Shown here piece after piece: positions 10,627 to 20,015 of a stretch of 64,000 nucleotides of DNA. Position numbers and translations under genes: made by a program. Origin of the DNA: Tessaracoccus defluvii (GTDB lineage: Bacteria; Actinomycetota; Actinomycetes; Propionibacteriales; Propionibacteriaceae); the NCBI RefSeq assembly GCF_014489575.1, contig NZ_CP060789.1, positions 3,410,001 to 3,474,000 on the forward strand. The letters are read 5' to 3'. Numbering within the stretch: position 1 is the stretch's first letter; every line of letters begins with the position of its first letter. The notes beneath the pieces are model-generated. The model was not told where the DNA came from and did no database searches. It saw only the letters and a list, made by a program, of their open reading frames with translations.

Positions 10627-12167
10627 TTAGTCGTCTGGTGTGGCCCAGGCGGGTGACATGGGGAGGTCATCGACGGGGTAGTGACGGCGCGGCTGCGACG
10701 AGTCGTGACTGGCGCCCTCACTTCGTTCGCCTCTTTCCGGCTCCTGGCTTGGTCCCGGCTGTCCCGGCGGGCGCGGCGGTGCAGACGGGGTGGGTGCGAC
10801 CTGTGGTTCGGGTGGTCCGAGGGCGTCGTGAACCGGTCGGTGATCGGATCGTTCTCCCGGGTCGTCCTGACTGGTTGTGGGCAGAGTTCTCCCGTGGAGC
10901 CGGTACCGGTGGTGCTGACGCGTCCGTCGGCTCGGATCCACGAACTTCGGCGGGGTGAACCAGGGGTTCCCGTTGTTGTCGAAGTGGATCTGCCATTGCA
11001 TGTCCGGGCCCTTGAGTGGGTCGGGTTCGGCGAGGCGATGGTGGTAGCAACACAGGAGGACCCCGAGGGCGAGGCTGGTGATGCCTCCTGCCTTCCAGGG
11101 CTGGGTGTGGTGCCGGTCGCAGGCCGACGGTGGGGCGTCGCAGCCGGGGAAGGCGCAGCCCCGGTCGCGGATGGCGAGGGCTGTGCTGATGGCTTTGGTG
11201 AAGTATCGCCGCGACCTTCCGACATCGAGTGGCCGACTGCCGCCCCCGAGGACCATGGGGATCAGGTCGGCGTCGCAGGCGAGCCGTCGCGCCTCTCTTG
11301 CAGAGATGCGGATCCCGGTGTCGAGGACCTCGGCTTTCCCGAGGCCGGTGAGAAGGGTCTGGTAGTCCAGGGTGACGATCACGTGGGGTCGGTCCCGCCG
11401 TGGGTGGGGAGTTGGCCACTGTTCGCTGCGACGGTGCACAACCGCGCGAGCGCGTCGGCGCGGCGGGCCGCAGCCGTCGGACGCTCTCCGGTGTGGGTGT
11501 AGGACTCGGCCGATGGCATCAGTGCAGCCAACTGTGCGAGCAGCAACTCTCCGTCGGCCAGCGGGAGGCGGCCCCGCAGGAGCATGGAGCCGTGGTGGTC
11601 GGGTGCGATCGTCAACGACCGGCTGGCGTGGGCGACGCGGGCGTCGCGTTCCGCCCGCGCGGCGTCCTTCTCGTCGGCGTGGTCGGGGTCGATGACCTCG
11701 ACCATCCGGGTGGCCAGGGCGAGCAACTCGCTGGGGTCGAATTGGGTGGCGTAGCCGATCAGCTCGTTCTGGCAGTGGACGGATTGGGTCTCGGTGAGTT
11801 GGAGCGGGTTGAGTCCGGTCATGATCGCCCGGGCCTGCTGCTCGGACAACTGTCCGTCACGCAGCGCCTCCAACAGGAGCGGGTAGCGGGTCTCGAGTTC
11901 TCTGGCGAGGCGGATGTCGCCGCGGACCTGCCGGATCGTGGCCCGGTTGCTGTTGTGGAGGCGGTGGTCGAGTTCGTCTCCGGCGGCGCCGGTCATGGCG
12001 GCCTGCTGAATGAGAGCGAGCCTCGTGCCGGTGATCCTTCCGGTGACCTGTTCGAGCCTTTCGATCAGGGTCAACGCTTCTACCCGGTCGTGGATACGCA
12101 GCGCAGCCAGGCTTGTTTCGAGGTGCTCGATGAGCTCCTCGATCCTGGCTGCTGCGGTGCCGTCCAT
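10627..12167 (-). CDS. DUF222/HNH endonuclease (13E12-type, one frameshift)
   Basis: Repaired length about 513 residues. N-terminal DUF222 region (MDGTAAARIEELIEHLETSL...), then an HNH nuclease segment with CAFPGCDAPP, CDRHHTQPW and LCCYHHR supplying metal and catalytic His/Cys residues, and a Pro/Ser/Arg-rich tail ending PMSPAWATPDD. As sequenced, the frame stops at 11379 with THGGTDPT. Adding one base to the run at 11384-11387 (or 11394-11396) joins it to PHVIVTLDYQTLL and restores a 3n length. These genes occur in many copies in actinobacteria, have uncertain function and may move or recombine; the REP-like mosaic at its 3' end and palindromic repeats upstream fit that pattern. Confidence 0.85.
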
Positions 12168-12249
12168 AAGGTCTATTCAACAGAGGGGGTCTGACACTTT
12201 TTTCTGGGGAATAATCGGGAAACGCTTGCCGGGGGGTGTTTCTGGGATC

Positions 12250-12268
12250 TGTTCGCTACAAGCGAACA
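12250..12268. promoter_or_regulatory. Inverted repeat upstream of the DUF222-HNH gene
   Basis: TGTTCGCT-ACA-AGCGAACA: perfect 8-bp arms with a 3-bp spacer, 83 bp before the start codon. Candidate operator or small hairpin. The half-sites point the opposite way from an actinobacterial LexA box (GAAC...GTTC), so LexA is not claimed. The rest of 12168-12480 holds no gene I can support. Confidence 0.35.
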
Positions 12269-12480
12269 CATCGCGGGTATTGGTCCTTGTCAAGAGCATG
12301 TGGGTTGCGGGTCGTGCGGGTTCCGGCTGGGGAAACTCGGGGCCTGGAGAATGCCGCCCTGGTCGTGCTGTTCTGCGTCTTCGTTCGGCTGGGAACTGGG
12401 GTGCTCGTCCGGGTCTACTGGCGTCCTTTGGGCTTTCCGGGCAATCATCTGCATCGTCGTTCACTTATCTGGCTTTCCGG

Positions 12481-12571
12481 GCATGAATCTGGTTCCGGCG
12501 TGCATTCTGCTGGCTCAGGCCGCGGCTGTGGCGATATGCACACAGCGGCGGCTCAGTGGAGATTCGTGCAC
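12481..12571. repeat. 91-bp palindromic element, copy A
   Basis: First of five 91-bp copies. Outer arms GCATGAATC and GATTCGTGC pair (one G-T), and an inner hairpin forms from CCGCGGCTGTG and CACAGCGGCGG around GCGATATG. Copies A, B and C are spaced 155-156 bp apart with partly conserved spacers (around CCACGTACGTCC). Confidence 0.8.
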
Positions 12572-12635
12572 GGGGCGGGCGCTCTGGGGGCCACGTACGT
12601 CCCTGGGCCTGCCGCGCACCCGTCGGGATTCCTGA

Positions 12636-12726
12636 GCACGAATCTGGCTCCAGCGAGCATTCTGCTGGCTCAGGCCGCCGCTGTGGCGATATGCACATAG
12701 CGGCGGCTCGGTGGAGATTCGTGCAC
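12636..12726. repeat. 91-bp palindromic element, copy B
   Basis: Same length and arms as copy A (GCACGAATC / GATTCGTGC, fully complementary). Inner stem CCGCCGCTGTG with CATAGCGGCGG keeps pairing through a G-T wobble. Differs from copy A at several bases but has no indel. Confidence 0.8.
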
Positions 12727-12791
12727 GGGGCGGGCTCTCTGGGGGGCCACGTACGTCCCCAGGCCTGCCGCGCACTCGTCGAAGTTCCCGA

Positions 12792-12882
12792 GCACGAATC
12801 TGGCTCCTGCGTGCATTCTGCTGGCTCAGGCGGCCGCTGTGGCGATATGCACGCAGCCGCGGCTCAGCGGAGATTCGTGCAC
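12792..12882. repeat. 91-bp palindromic element, copy C
   Basis: Third copy, again exactly 91 bp, with arms GCACGAATC / GATTCGTGC. The inner stem is more diverged (GGCGGCCGCTGTG; CGCAGCCGCGG). The 79 bp between it and the XRE regulator gene end at 12962 hold a GGGGAGCG-rich stretch and no gene. Confidence 0.8.
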
Positions 12883-12961
12883 GGGGAGCGGGGAGCGGTG
12901 CGCGGTGTACGGGGAGCGTTGCGCGGGGACGGGGCGCGACCACAGGGCGATGGCGGAGCGG

Positions 12962-13799
12962 TCAGGGGGTGGCGACCGGAGAGACGCCGTCGCGCAACTG
13001 TCGGAGACGGGCCGCCGACTCAGTCCCAGGCTCAGCCGTCAACACCGTCAACTGGACTGACGGGTGGCCGACCACGTCCAGGCCGGTGAAGTGCAGAGTC
13101 AGTTCGCCCACCGTCGCATGTCGATAATGCTTGATGCCGGAGTCGTGCCTCCACACGTCCTGGCCTTGCCACAGCTCTCGGAAGGCGCTGCTCGAGGCCC
13201 TCAGCTCGTCGATGAGGGCACGCAGGCCGGGGGACTTCGGGTCCCGGCCCAGTTCCGTACGCAGCTGAGCGACGTTGACCCGGGCGACCTCGTCCCAGTC
13301 GGTATAGAAGTCCCGGGCCCCCGGCTCCTGGAACAGGTAGCGGGAGAAGTTCGGACGGCCCCCGCGGCCGCGATCATGTCGCCCATCAGCGCGCCGCCGA
13401 GGTCGTTCCACGCGAGCAGGTCGGTGCGGCCGTTCCCCACCAATGCGGCGGACTCGGTCATCGAGTCCAGCGTCCAACGAAGGCCCTGCGAGGGGCCCCA
13501 CCGGAGCTCGGCGGGAGCAGGTGGTGCGGGGCGCCCCGCGAGGTGGAAGAGGTGGTCCCGTTCGGGAGCGGTGAGAGCCAGCGCCCGGGCCAGGCCCTCG
13601 AGAACTGATTCAGAGGCGGTAACCAGCTCACCGCGCTCGAGCCTGCCGTAGTACTCGACGCTGACCCCGCAAGCTGCGCGGCCTCTCCCCGACGGAGCCC
13701 CGGCACGCGGCGGTCAGCCTCATGCGGGAAGCCTGCCTCCTCCGGCGAGCGTCGCGCCCGGTGTGTCATGAGGAACTCGCGGATCTCCTTGCGGTCCAT
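12962..13799 (-). CDS. XRE-family regulator with MmyB-like ligand domain (two frameshifts)
   Basis: Repaired length about 279 residues. N-terminal helix-turn-helix (residues about 8-75) reads REFLMTHRARRSPEEAG...GEAAQLAG then VSVEYYGRLERGE once a base is added to the C4 run 13675-13678. The C-terminal MmyB/PAS-like domain reads WTLDSMTESAALVGNGRTDL...WNDLGGALMGDM and, after a second one-base repair at the C5 run 13359-13363, GGRPNFSRYLFQEPGARDFY through the end (LRDGVSPVATP). This architecture is typical of actinobacterial DNA-binding regulators sensing a small, often hydrophobic ligand. No obvious target gene is adjacent. The two lesions look like sequence errors, not decay. Confidence 0.82.
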
Positions 13800-13899
13800 A
13801 ACCGCAGCCTACGCAGGGGGCCGCCTACGTGGGGTGCCCTGCGGGGGCACGGCAGGACCGGGACTCCCGCCGTGGCCCCCCTTCCGGTGGGCTGACACC

Positions 13900-14364
13900 A
13901 TGCTCAAGCAACTCTTCGCAGTGACCGCCCTGGTGTCCGGTGCCCTGGCCGCGGCTCCCCTCATGTCGGGCGCCCTCGCGGCAAGTCCCCTCGTGCCGGA
14001 CAGCCTGTTCGCCGCCCTCCGCCCGGCCGCCCCGCAGTCGCTGGTGTTGGCCGGGGAAGCAGACGTCGTCACCCGGCTCGCCGGCCGGGTTCTCGCTTTC
14101 GACGACCGGATGGGCTCGGTCCTCGTCGCATCCGCGCCTGACGGCCTGCACGAGGCTGTGGGGGCTGCGTCAAGTGTCGCGGGGAGCGTCACGGTCGGCG
14201 ACGTCTACTACGCCGTCGCCGTCGATGAGGTCTTCGTTGCCCTCGCTCCCGTGACAGTGGGGGAGGACGACGAGGTCATCCGGCTCGGTCGGGCCGACAA
14301 CGTCGGTGAGCTGACCTCCTGCGTGCGCCGGTGTGAGCTGGCGGTCAGGAGCGCCCGCGGCTGA
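13900..14364 (+). CDS. Possible secreted or membrane-associated hypothetical protein, 154 aa
   Basis: From ATG (MLKQLFAVTALVSGALAAA) a hydrophobic, signal-like N-terminus carries two imperfect repeats (LVSGALAAAPL / LMSGALAASPL). A soluble region with valine-rich strands follows (VVTRLAGRVLAFDDRMGSVLVAS; GDVYYAVAVDEVFVAL). No family recognised and no clear ribosome site. It lies between the XRE regulator and 91-bp repeats D/E, so it could be a spurious frame in GC-rich DNA; coding is more likely than not because of the hydrophobicity pattern. Confidence 0.4.
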   Translation: MLKQLFAVTALVSGALAAAPLMSGALAASPLVPDSLFAALRPAAPQSLVLAGEADVVTRLAGRVLAFDDRMGSVLVASAPDGLHEAVGAASSVAGSVTVGDVYYAVAVDEVFVALAPVTVGEDDEVIRLGRADNVGELTSCVRRCELAVRSARG

Positions 14365-14468
14365 TGAGGTCTGAACCGTCGGCTGGGTCGCCGCGCCGCA
14401 GGAGTGCATGGTGCCACCTGTGGCACCAGCCATCGGGCTGGATGCGTCGTTACTGGCCCGCTCCTTGT

Positions 14469-14559
14469 GCACGAATCTGGCTCCGGCGATCATTCTGCTG
14501 GCTCAGGCCGCGGCTGTGGCGATATGCACGCAGCGGCGGCTCAGTGGAGATTCGTGCAC
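14469..14559. repeat. 91-bp palindromic element, copy D
   Basis: Fourth 91-bp copy (arms GCACGAATC / GATTCGTGC; inner stem CCGCGGCTGTG / CGCAGCGGCGG). The flanks of D and E are alike: GCTCCTT before and TTTCGAGAGGTCGCG after, giving a 143-bp direct repeat that also contains a REP-like CTCAGCCTGTCGAAG. Confidence 0.8.
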
Positions 14560-14611
14560 TTTCGAGAGGTCGCGCGGCGGCTTCTCAGCCTGTCGAAGGC
14601 CCGCTCCTTGT

Positions 14612-14702
14612 GCACGAATCTGGCTCCGTCGAGCATTCTGCTGGCTCAAGCCGCCGCTATGGCGATATGCACACAGCGGCGGCTCAGCGGAGATTCGTGC
14701 AC
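14612..14702. repeat. 91-bp palindromic element, copy E
   Basis: Fifth copy, exactly 91 bp, same arms. Inner stem CCGCCGCTATG / CACAGCGGCGG. It ends 50 bp before the stop of the MFS gene. Nothing else is visible in 14365-14751 apart from copies D and E and the REP-like tails. Confidence 0.8.
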
Positions 14703-14751
14703 TTTCGAGAGGTCGCGTGGCCGCTCCTCAGCCTGTCGAAGAGCGCGCTCC

Positions 14752-16146
14752 TCAGCTCTCGTTGTGGCCCTTCCCCAGGACGTCCAGGCCAGGGGGCTCC
14801 GGAACCGGCTCGTCCGCCACGTCCGCGTTCACGTCTCCGGCCGCGTAGACCACCGTCAGTCGCCCATACGTCTTCGTGAAGAACGCCGCGAGCGTGACGA
14901 TCAGCCCCACGAGGCTCGCGATCACGAACACCAGCGCGATTCCGCGGGCACTGCCCGTGCCGAGCAGCGGCGCCAGGAAGGCCGCGCCGCGCTCCGACTC
15001 GGCGAACGGGATCAACCAGAACTGCGCCATCGGGCCGATGATGAACGCGCTGATCGGCGCCGCCGATACCTCGACGGCCTGGGCGAAGCCGAACACCCGG
15101 CCCTGACGCTGCAGCGGCACCACCCGCTGCAGCAGGGTCTGCTCCGCGGCCTCGATGAACGGCACCAGCGCCATGTACAGGAAGATGCCGATCGCCAGCA
15201 GCGGGATCCAGTCGCGCAGCGCGAACCCGAACGCAACGATCCACATCGCCCCATTCGCGAGCAGGAGGCTGCGCAGCGGCCGGCTGCCCAGGCCCGCCTT
15301 CGCGATGACGGCGCCGCCGACGATGAACCCGATGCTGCAGACCCCGAAGAGGATGCCCCACGCCTGCACCGACATCAGCTCCAGCCCGTAGGGGTCGAGC
15401 AGGCCCATGAAGACGCCGCCGAGCAGGTTGTTGAAGGTCGAGAATAGGATGAGGCCGAAGAGTCCGGGGACGGCGACGACGCCGGCCCAGGCGCCCTTGA
15501 AATCGACGGCCTTCGGGGCGCCCTCGGCGTGGACGATCGTCGGCTCCGGGATGCTGATCAGCAGCAGATGCCCGAGCGTGAGGACGGCGACGGCGATCGA
15601 CACGAGCGTCACCCCGCCGATCCCCAGCCAGCCGATACCGAGCCCGGAGACGACGCCGGCCACGAGCATGGTCGCCCCGTTGACGGCCCCGACGGCGCCA
15701 TTGGCCTTCGCCCTGTCCTCCGAGGCGACGAGGATCGTCACGCACGTCGACAGCGCCAGGCCGCGGATCATCGCGACCATTGCGCCCAGCAGAATGAGGC
15801 CCGTGAACAGCCAGAACCAGGCGCCCCGGGGATTGGCGAGCGTCTCGAGGGGGACCAGAAGGTAGACCACCCCGGCGAGCAGGAATGCCGCCGCCGTCCC
15901 GATGGCCGACCAGATCATGACGGTGTGCTTGCGGTGACGGTCGATGAGACTCCCGAAAGGCACGCCTAGGATCGCCATGCCGAGCATGTAGGCGCCGCCC
16001 AGGAACGACGTCACCATCACGTTGCGCGTCTCGAGGTACGCCCAGAAGGTGACCGCGTACCAGAGGAACGCCGTCCCCAACATGGTGGCGGCAGTGTTCA
16101 CGACGACGTGGGTGAAGGCCCGCGCGCGTGCCCTGGTCGGATCCAT
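14752..16146 (-). CDS. MFS transporter
   Basis: 464 residues from ATG (MDPTRARARAFTHVVVNTAA). About 12 TM segments with the MFS loop motif GVPFGSLIDRHRKHTVMIW after TM2, and a hydrophilic acidic C-tail ending GKGHNES. It resembles MFS_3/permease proteins of the multidrug or macrolide efflux type; the substrate cannot be named. An upstream in-frame start at 16197 would add 17 unlikely residues. Divergent from ilvE with about 140 bp between starts. Confidence 0.8.
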   Translation of the reverse strand: MDPTRARARAFTHVVVNTAATMLGTAFLWYAVTFWAYLETRNVMVTSFLGGAYMLGMAILGVPFGSLIDRHRKHTVMIWSAIGTAAAFLLAGVVYLLVPLETLANPRGAWFWLFTGLILLGAMVAMIRGLALSTCVTILVASEDRAKANGAVGAVNGATMLVAGVVSGLGIGWLGIGGVTLVSIAVAVLTLGHLLLISIPEPTIVHAEGAPKAVDFKGAWAGVVAVPGLFGLILFSTFNNLLGGVFMGLLDPYGLELMSVQAWGILFGVCSIGFIVGGAVIAKAGLGSRPLRSLLLANGAMWIVAFGFALRDWIPLLAIGIFLYMALVPFIEAAEQTLLQRVVPLQRQGRVFGFAQAVEVSAAPISAFIIGPMAQFWLIPFAESERGAAFLAPLLGTGSARGIALVFVIASLVGLIVTLAAFFTKTYGRLTVVYAAGDVNADVADEPVPEPPGLDVLGKGHNES

Positions 16147-16286
16147 TCCGGAAACGCTACACGCGGCGGGGACCCTGCGGTACACCCTCGCGGGCATGGT
16201 GTCCTCCGCCGCGCAAGCCGCTTCCGCGGAGGATCGCAGGATGGACCGGGCCGGACGCGCGGACCATGGCGGTTAGCATCGCCCCC

Positions 16287-17362
16287 ATGCCCGAGTTCAC
16301 CCTGACCCGCACGACCCACCCGACCTCCGACGCCGCCCGCCAGGCCGCGCTCGCCGACCCCGGGTTCGGTCGCTACTACGTCGATCACATGGTCGTGATC
16401 GATTACGTCGAGCGCGACGGCTGGCAGGATCCCCGCGTACTTCCGATGTCCCAGTGGCAGCTCCACCCCGCGGCAGCGGTGCTGCACTACGGGCAGGAGA
16501 TCTTCGAGGGGCTGAAGGCGTACCGCCGCGCCGACGACTCCATCTGGCTCTTCCGTCCCGACCGCAACGCGGCCCGCTTCGTCGCCTCCGCCCAGCGCAT
16601 GGGCATGGCCGTCCTCCCCGAGGAACTCTTCCTCGGTGGCGTCGACGAACTGGTGCGGCTCGAGCAGTCCTGGGTGCCCAACGCCGAGAACGAGCAGAGC
16701 CTCTACATCCGGCCGTTCATGATCGCCTCCGAGCCGTATCTGGGCGTCCGGGAGGCGTCGAACTACCGCTTCGCCGTCATCGCCACCCCGGCCGGCCCGT
16801 ACTACTCGGACCCCGTCAAGCTGTGGATCACGCCGAACTACACGCGCGCCGCCCCCGGCGGCACCGGCACCGCCAAGTGCGGCGGCAACTACGCCGCCAG
16901 CCTCGTCGCGACGCAGGAGGCCTACGCCAACGGCTGCCAGCAGGTGCTCTGGACTGACGGCGCCGAGCACAAGTGGGTCGAGGAGTGCGGCACGATGAAC
17001 ATCATGTTCGTCACCGCCGACAACGAACTGCTCACCCCCTCGCTCGGCTCGATCCTCGCCGGCGTCACCCGTGAATCCATCCTCGCGCTGGCCGCCGACC
17101 ACGGGCTCACCCCATCGAGCGCCCCATCGAGATCGACGAGGTCCTCGACGGCGTCGCCTCCGGCCGGATCCCCGAGGTCTTCGCCTGCGGCACCGCCGCC
17201 GTCGTCACCCCGATCACGGGCTTCAACTCGCCGCAGCGTGGCGTCCAGGTCGTCGGCGACGGCGAGCCCGGCGCGAAGACCCAGGCCATCCGCCAGCACC
17301 TCGTCGACATCCAGTACGGCCGCGCCGAGGACAAGTTCGGCTGGACGCGCCGGGTCGTCTGA
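16287..17362 (+). CDS. ilvE: Branched-chain amino-acid aminotransferase (one frameshift)
   Basis: PLP enzyme of fold type IV that interconverts Leu/Ile/Val and their 2-oxo acids using 2-oxoglutarate. Repaired length about 358 residues, right for the actinobacterial/mitochondrial BCAT class. Seen: HYGQEIFEGLKAYRR, the phosphate-binding and Arg-containing LYIRPFMIA, the PLP lysine in TAKCGGNYAAS, and EECGTMNIMFV. The frame is lost at the C4 run 17110-17113; one more C gives HGLTPIERPIEIDEV and continues to GRAEDKFGWTRRVV and the stop at 17360. As sequenced it reads through into the next gene, which hides both real ends. Start at MPEFTLTRTTHP. Confidence 0.93.
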
Positions 17363-17378
17363 GCGGACCCCACCCGCC

Positions 17379-17936
17379 ATGCCGCCATCCCGTCGCCCCG
17401 AGCTCACCCGGCAGCTGAGCGGGGCCGAGTTCCTGCGCTGGTACTGGCTCAAGGACGAGGTCGTCGGCTTCGCGCGCGACCTCGGCCTGCGCACCTCCGG
17501 GCCCAAGGATTTGGTGGTGCGCCGCGTCGCGGCGGCCCTCGACGGCGTCGCCTACGTCGAGCCCGCGCCCGCTCGGTCGCCGAGCGGCGCGCAACTCGCC
17601 GGTGACCTCTCCCGCGACACCGTCATCCTGGCAGGGCAGCGCTGCAGCCAGGCCGTGCGGGCCTGGTTCGTGACGCAGGTGGGCGGCGGGTTCGCGTTCG
17701 ATGCCCCGATGCGCGCCTTCTTCGCCGCAGCCGACGGCACCACGACGCTCGGCGATGCGCTGAGCCACTACCGCGCCACCAGGGGAAGCGGCCCTGACGA
17801 CATCGACACCCAGTTCGAGTTCAACAGGTTCACCCGGACCTGGCACGAGCGGCACCCGGGCGGAGACCGTGCCGCGCTGCTCGCGGCCTGGCGGGACTAC
17901 CGGGCGCGGCCCGTTGACGAGCGGGGGAGGGGCTGA
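17379..17936 (+). CDS. SAP-like/DUF6434 domain protein
   Basis: 185 residues from ATG (MPPSRRPELTRQLSGAEFL), 16 bp after ilvE. N-terminal SAP-like helix-extended-loop-helix (about 8-55: FLRWYWLKDEVVGFARDLGL...GPKDLVVRRVAAAL) suggests nucleic-acid binding. The C-terminal part (about 75-170: RCSQAVRAWFVTQVGGGFAF...MRAFFAAADGTTTLGDAL) matches the DUF6434 pattern. Role unknown; the family assignment is from motif memory only. Confidence 0.7.
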   Translation: MPPSRRPELTRQLSGAEFLRWYWLKDEVVGFARDLGLRTSGPKDLVVRRVAAALDGVAYVEPAPARSPSGAQLAGDLSRDTVILAGQRCSQAVRAWFVTQVGGGFAFDAPMRAFFAAADGTTTLGDALSHYRATRGSGPDDIDTQFEFNRFTRTWHERHPGGDRAALLAAWRDYRARPVDERGRG

Positions 17937-18038
17937 GCAGACGGTGATCGCCGCTCGGCGAGAGCTATCGCCCCTCAGAGCCCCACGGCGCTGCCGCGTC
18001 GTGCCACGCTGGTCGCACGCACCGCGAGAGGAACTCCC

Positions 18039-18733
18039 ATGACCCAGCCACCGCAGTCTCCCTACGGTCAGGGCAACCCCGTCGGTCCCGGCCCCCACGG
18101 GCCGGGCGGACAGCAGTATGGACAGCAGCCCCCTGGCTACCCGACGCAGGGAGGAACGCAGCAGCCCCAGCCGCAGTGGCAGCCCCAGCCCCCGTATGGG
18201 CAGCAGTGGCAGGCCCCGCCGCCCGGCCCGTCCAAGGGCGGCAAGGCCGGCAAGATCCTGACGATCGTCGGTCTGGTGCTGGTCGTCGGTGCGGCTCTTC
18301 TCGGCGGGGAGCGGCGCTCGCCGGCGGCTCCGTGCGCCCGGCCGAGAGCGCGATGATCGACGTCCAGGGGGCCACCGAGGTTCCCGTGGCGGATGAGCAG
18401 ATGCAGGTGATCTACACCACCGACCCGGCCACCTCGTGTTCCGTGACAGGACCGAGCGACACCGTTCCCAACGTCACGCTCGGCTTCAGCATGAACTTCG
18501 ACCGCGACGGGGCCATGTACAGCGCGATCGGGAAGGTGGGCGGCCCCGGCGAGGCGAACGGCACCTACACCGTCGAGTGTGACGGCGACGCCGTCGTCGG
18601 GCCGGCGATGAACGTGGGCGCGCTGACGGCCACGGTGCTCATGATTGTCGCCGCCGTGGGGCTGGCCACCCTGGGTGTGATCCTCCTCATCGTGGGGCTC
18701 GTCCTGCGGGCATCGGCGAAGAAGAGGAACTGA
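18039..18733 (+). CDS. Pro/Gln/Gly-rich membrane protein (one frameshift)
   Basis: Repaired length about 231 residues. Residues 1-68 are low complexity (MTQPPQSPYGQGNPVGPG..., repeated PQPQWQPQPPYGQQWQ), then a TM (KILTIVGLVLVVGAALLGG), an extracytoplasmic beta-type domain (MIDVQGATEVPVADEQMQVIY...CSVTGPSDTVPNVTLGF), and a second TM pair near the C-terminus (ATVLMIVAAVGLATLGVILL). The frame breaks at the G4 run 18306-18309; one extra G gives LLGGGAALAGGSVRPAESAM. Actinobacteria have many such membrane proteins of unknown function. Confidence 0.75.
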
Positions 18734-18737
18734 CCTC

Positions 18738-18774
18738 AGGAATAGTTGAATCCTCAATCATGTTGTAGCCTGGT
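18738..18774 (+). promoter_or_regulatory. Promoter/operator element of the flavin monooxygenase gene
   Basis: 37-bp segment starting GGAATAGTTGAA and ending TTGTAGCCTGGTG. It matches 20016-20052 before the FMN-reductase gene in both end blocks (24 of 26 bases) with an identical 11-bp spacer length. It contains the imperfect palindrome TTGAATCCTCAA. Probably a common promoter with a repressor site (inference). Confidence 0.55.
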
Positions 18775-18794
18775 GCAAGCACAAGGAGGCAGAC

Positions 18795-19949
18795 ATGCAG
18801 TTCGGCATCTTCACCGTCGGTGACGTCACCACCGACCCGACCACGGGGCGTACGCCGTCGGAGCACGAGCGCATCCGCGCGACCGTCGAGATCGCGCTCA
18901 AGGCCGAGGAGGTCGGGCTGGACGTCGTCGCCGTCGGGCAGCACCACAACCCGCCGTTCGTCGCGTCGTCCCCGACGACGACCATGGCCTACATTGGGGC
19001 CCGGACGAAGCACATCATCCTGTCGACGGCGACCACGCTGATCACGACCACCGACCCGGTGCGCATCGCCGAGGACTACGGCACCCTGCAGCACCTGCTC
19101 GAGGGGCGCATGGACCTCACACTGGGCCGCGGCAACACCGGGCCCGTCTACCCCTGGTTCGGCAAGGACATCCGCGACGGCATCGCCCTCGCGGTGGAGA
19201 ACTACGCACTCCTGCATGAGCTGTGGCGCGAGGATGTCGTCAACTACGAGGGGCGCTTCCGCACCCCGTTGCACGGTTTCACGGCCACCCCGCGCCCCCT
19301 CGACGGCCTCCCGCCGTTCGTCTGGCACGGCTCCATCCGGTCCCCGGAGATCGCGGAGCAGGCCGCCTACTACGGCGACGGCTTCTTCCACAACAACATC
19401 TTCTGGCCCGCCAGCCACACCCGGCGGATGGTCGACCTCTACCGGCGCCGCTATGCCCACTACGGACACGGCACCTACGAGCAGGCGATCGTCGGCCTCG
19501 GCGGCCAGGTGTTCATGCGGAAGAACTCGCAGGACGCCGTCCGGGAGTTCCGGCCGTACTTCGACAACGCGCCGGTCTACGGTGGCGGCCCGAGCCTCGA
19601 GGAGTTCACGCGGGAGACGCCGCTCACCGTCGGTTCGCCGCAGCAGGTGATCGAGCGTGTGCTCGGGTTCCGCGAGTACGCCGGCGACTACCAGCGCCAG
19701 CTGTTCCTGATGGATCACGCGGGGCTGCCGCTGAAGACGGTGCTCGAGCAGCTCGACCTGCTCGGCGAGGAGGTCGTTCCGGTGCTGAGGAGGGAGTTCG
19801 CCGCGCTGCGCCCCGCCGGGGTTCCGGACGCTCCGACCCACGCCAACCGGCTGGCTGCGGCCGGCGGTCGGCCCGCCGTCGACGAGACGGCCGAGCCGAG
19901 CGTGGACCGGTGGACCGGCACGCGCGCCGAGGATGACAACCTGCTCTGA
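18795..19949 (+). CDS. LLM-class flavin-dependent monooxygenase (CE1758-like)
   Basis: 384 residues, bacterial luciferase-like (beta/alpha)8 barrel starting MQFGIFTVGDVTTDPTTGRT. Seen: ERIRATVEIALKAEEVGLDVVAVGQHH, LSTATTLITTTDPVRIAEDY and LGRGNTGPVYPWFG, typical of the subfamily. It uses reduced FMN and O2 on an unknown substrate. The next gene encodes an FMN reductase, a classic two-component pairing, and the two promoters share a 37-bp element. A terminator-like hairpin separates the genes, so they are co-regulated but probably separately transcribed. Confidence 0.88.
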   Translation: MQFGIFTVGDVTTDPTTGRTPSEHERIRATVEIALKAEEVGLDVVAVGQHHNPPFVASSPTTTMAYIGARTKHIILSTATTLITTTDPVRIAEDYGTLQHLLEGRMDLTLGRGNTGPVYPWFGKDIRDGIALAVENYALLHELWREDVVNYEGRFRTPLHGFTATPRPLDGLPPFVWHGSIRSPEIAEQAAYYGDGFFHNNIFWPASHTRRMVDLYRRRYAHYGHGTYEQAIVGLGGQVFMRKNSQDAVREFRPYFDNAPVYGGGPSLEEFTRETPLTVGSPQQVIERVLGFREYAGDYQRQLFLMDHAGLPLKTVLEQLDLLGEEVVPVLRREFAALRPAGVPDAPTHANRLAAAGGRPAVDETAEPSVDRWTGTRAEDDNLL

Positions 19950-19959
19950 CCGGCGCCAT

Positions 19960-19988
19960 GGGCCTGTCTCGCGTGGCGAGGCGGGCCC
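19960..19988 (+). terminator. Hairpin after the flavin monooxygenase gene
   Basis: GGGCCTGTCTCGC, 3-nt loop, GCGAGGCGGGCCC: 13-bp stem with two G-U pairs, followed by TTCG. Likely intrinsic terminator, 11 bp after the stop. Confidence 0.6.
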
Positions 19989-20015
19989 TTCGTCTGCGCG
20001 GGCCACCCTGTCCGT

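Noticed and set aside
12250..12268. TGTTCGCT-ACA-AGCGAACA considered as a LexA (SOS) box
   Set aside because: The half-sites are in the reverse order (GTTCG...CGAAC); the actinobacterial LexA site is GAAC-N4-GTTC.
12481..14702. The spaced 91-bp repeats considered as a CRISPR array
   Set aside because: Units are too long, few and palindromic over their whole length; spacers are similar to each other, and no cas gene is present.
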